From Betaproteobacteria bacterium (GTDB lineage Bacteria > Pseudomonadota > Gammaproteobacteria > Burkholderiales > CAIKXV01), in the NCBI GenBank assembly GCA_947456915.1, contig CANGUQ010000035.1, forward strand, positions 1 to 14,727: DNA of 14,727 bases. Reading direction: 5' to 3'. The position numbers and the translations under genes are program-made. Shown here piece after piece: positions 14,613 to 14,727 of this stretch; within the stretch, counting starts at the first letter, position 1, and each line of letters opens with the position of its first letter. The notes beneath the pieces were generated by a model. That model had not been told where the DNA came from. It saw nothing but the letters and a program-made list of their open reading frames with translations, and searched no databases.

Positions 14613-14727
14613 TCAGGCCGCCTTGCGGGCGCGAGGGCCGCGGGTGGCGCGAGGGCTCGCCGTGGTTGCAGCCGAGCGGGCCGCCCGCTTCGCCGCGGTC
14701 TTCGCAGGTGCGCGCGCGGCAGCCGCG
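14613..14727 (-). CDS. C-terminal end of a basic Ala/Lys/Arg-rich protein (partial)
   Basis: The last 37 codons before a TGA at 14615-14613 read as a low-complexity Ala/Lys/Arg/Pro tail (APAKTAAKRAARSAA and ending GPRARKAA). The start is beyond the right edge. Such tails occur in bacterial histone H1-like or HU-type DNA-binding proteins and in phasins. Only the tail is visible, so the family is not identified. It would be 36 bases upstream of, and in the same direction as, the VanZ-like gene. Confidence 0.5.
   Translation of the reverse strand, partial: AAAARAPAKTAAKRAARSAATTASPRATRGPRARKAA

Overview
This window is the chromosome-origin neighbourhood of a GC-rich Gram-negative bacterium, most likely a betaproteobacterium (Burkholderiales-like). 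The evidence is the order mnmE-yidC-yidD-rnpA-rpmH (minus strand) facing away from dnaA-dnaN-gyrB (plus strand), the absence of recF between dnaN and gyrB, protein sequences of betaproteobacterial type (for example Lys instead of Arg in the YidC groove), and a Bug/TctC-type solute-binding protein beside gyrB. The lineage call is inference from remembered family features, not from a search.

Layout. Bases 1-1261 are accessory DNA. They hold a compact type II toxin-antitoxin pair (RelE/ParE-like toxin, YlcI/YnfO-like antitoxin) and a broken tyrosine-recombinase gene that starts one base beyond the mnmE stop codon. The 3' end of mnmE is a known integration site for genomic islands, so this stretch looks like the worn edge of an old island. 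Bases 1262-5408 carry mnmE, yidC, yidD, rnpA and rpmH as one tightly packed minus-strand operon for tRNA modification, membrane-protein insertion, RNase P and ribosomal protein L34. It is driven by a near-consensus sigma70 promoter in front of rpmH. Bases 5409-5833 are non-coding, with one perfect DnaA box and two related perfect palindromes. Bases 5834-11178 are dnaA, dnaN and gyrB (replication initiator, sliding clamp, gyrase B); the 240-base dnaA-dnaN gap has weaker DnaA-box-like sites.

Bases 11287-13429 hold a periplasmic Bug/TctC-type binding protein and an ACMSD-type amidohydrolase/decarboxylase, possibly uptake plus catabolism of a carboxylated aromatic or related acid. A convergent VanZ-like membrane protein follows (13479-14576), and the window ends inside a basic Ala/Lys/Arg-rich protein tail.

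Most of the window is conserved housekeeping DNA. I see no clear new defence or mobile system. The points most worth a second look are the mnmE-linked integrase remnant, the apparently leaderless toxin-antitoxin promoter with an embedded operator, and the paired palindromes between rpmH and dnaA.
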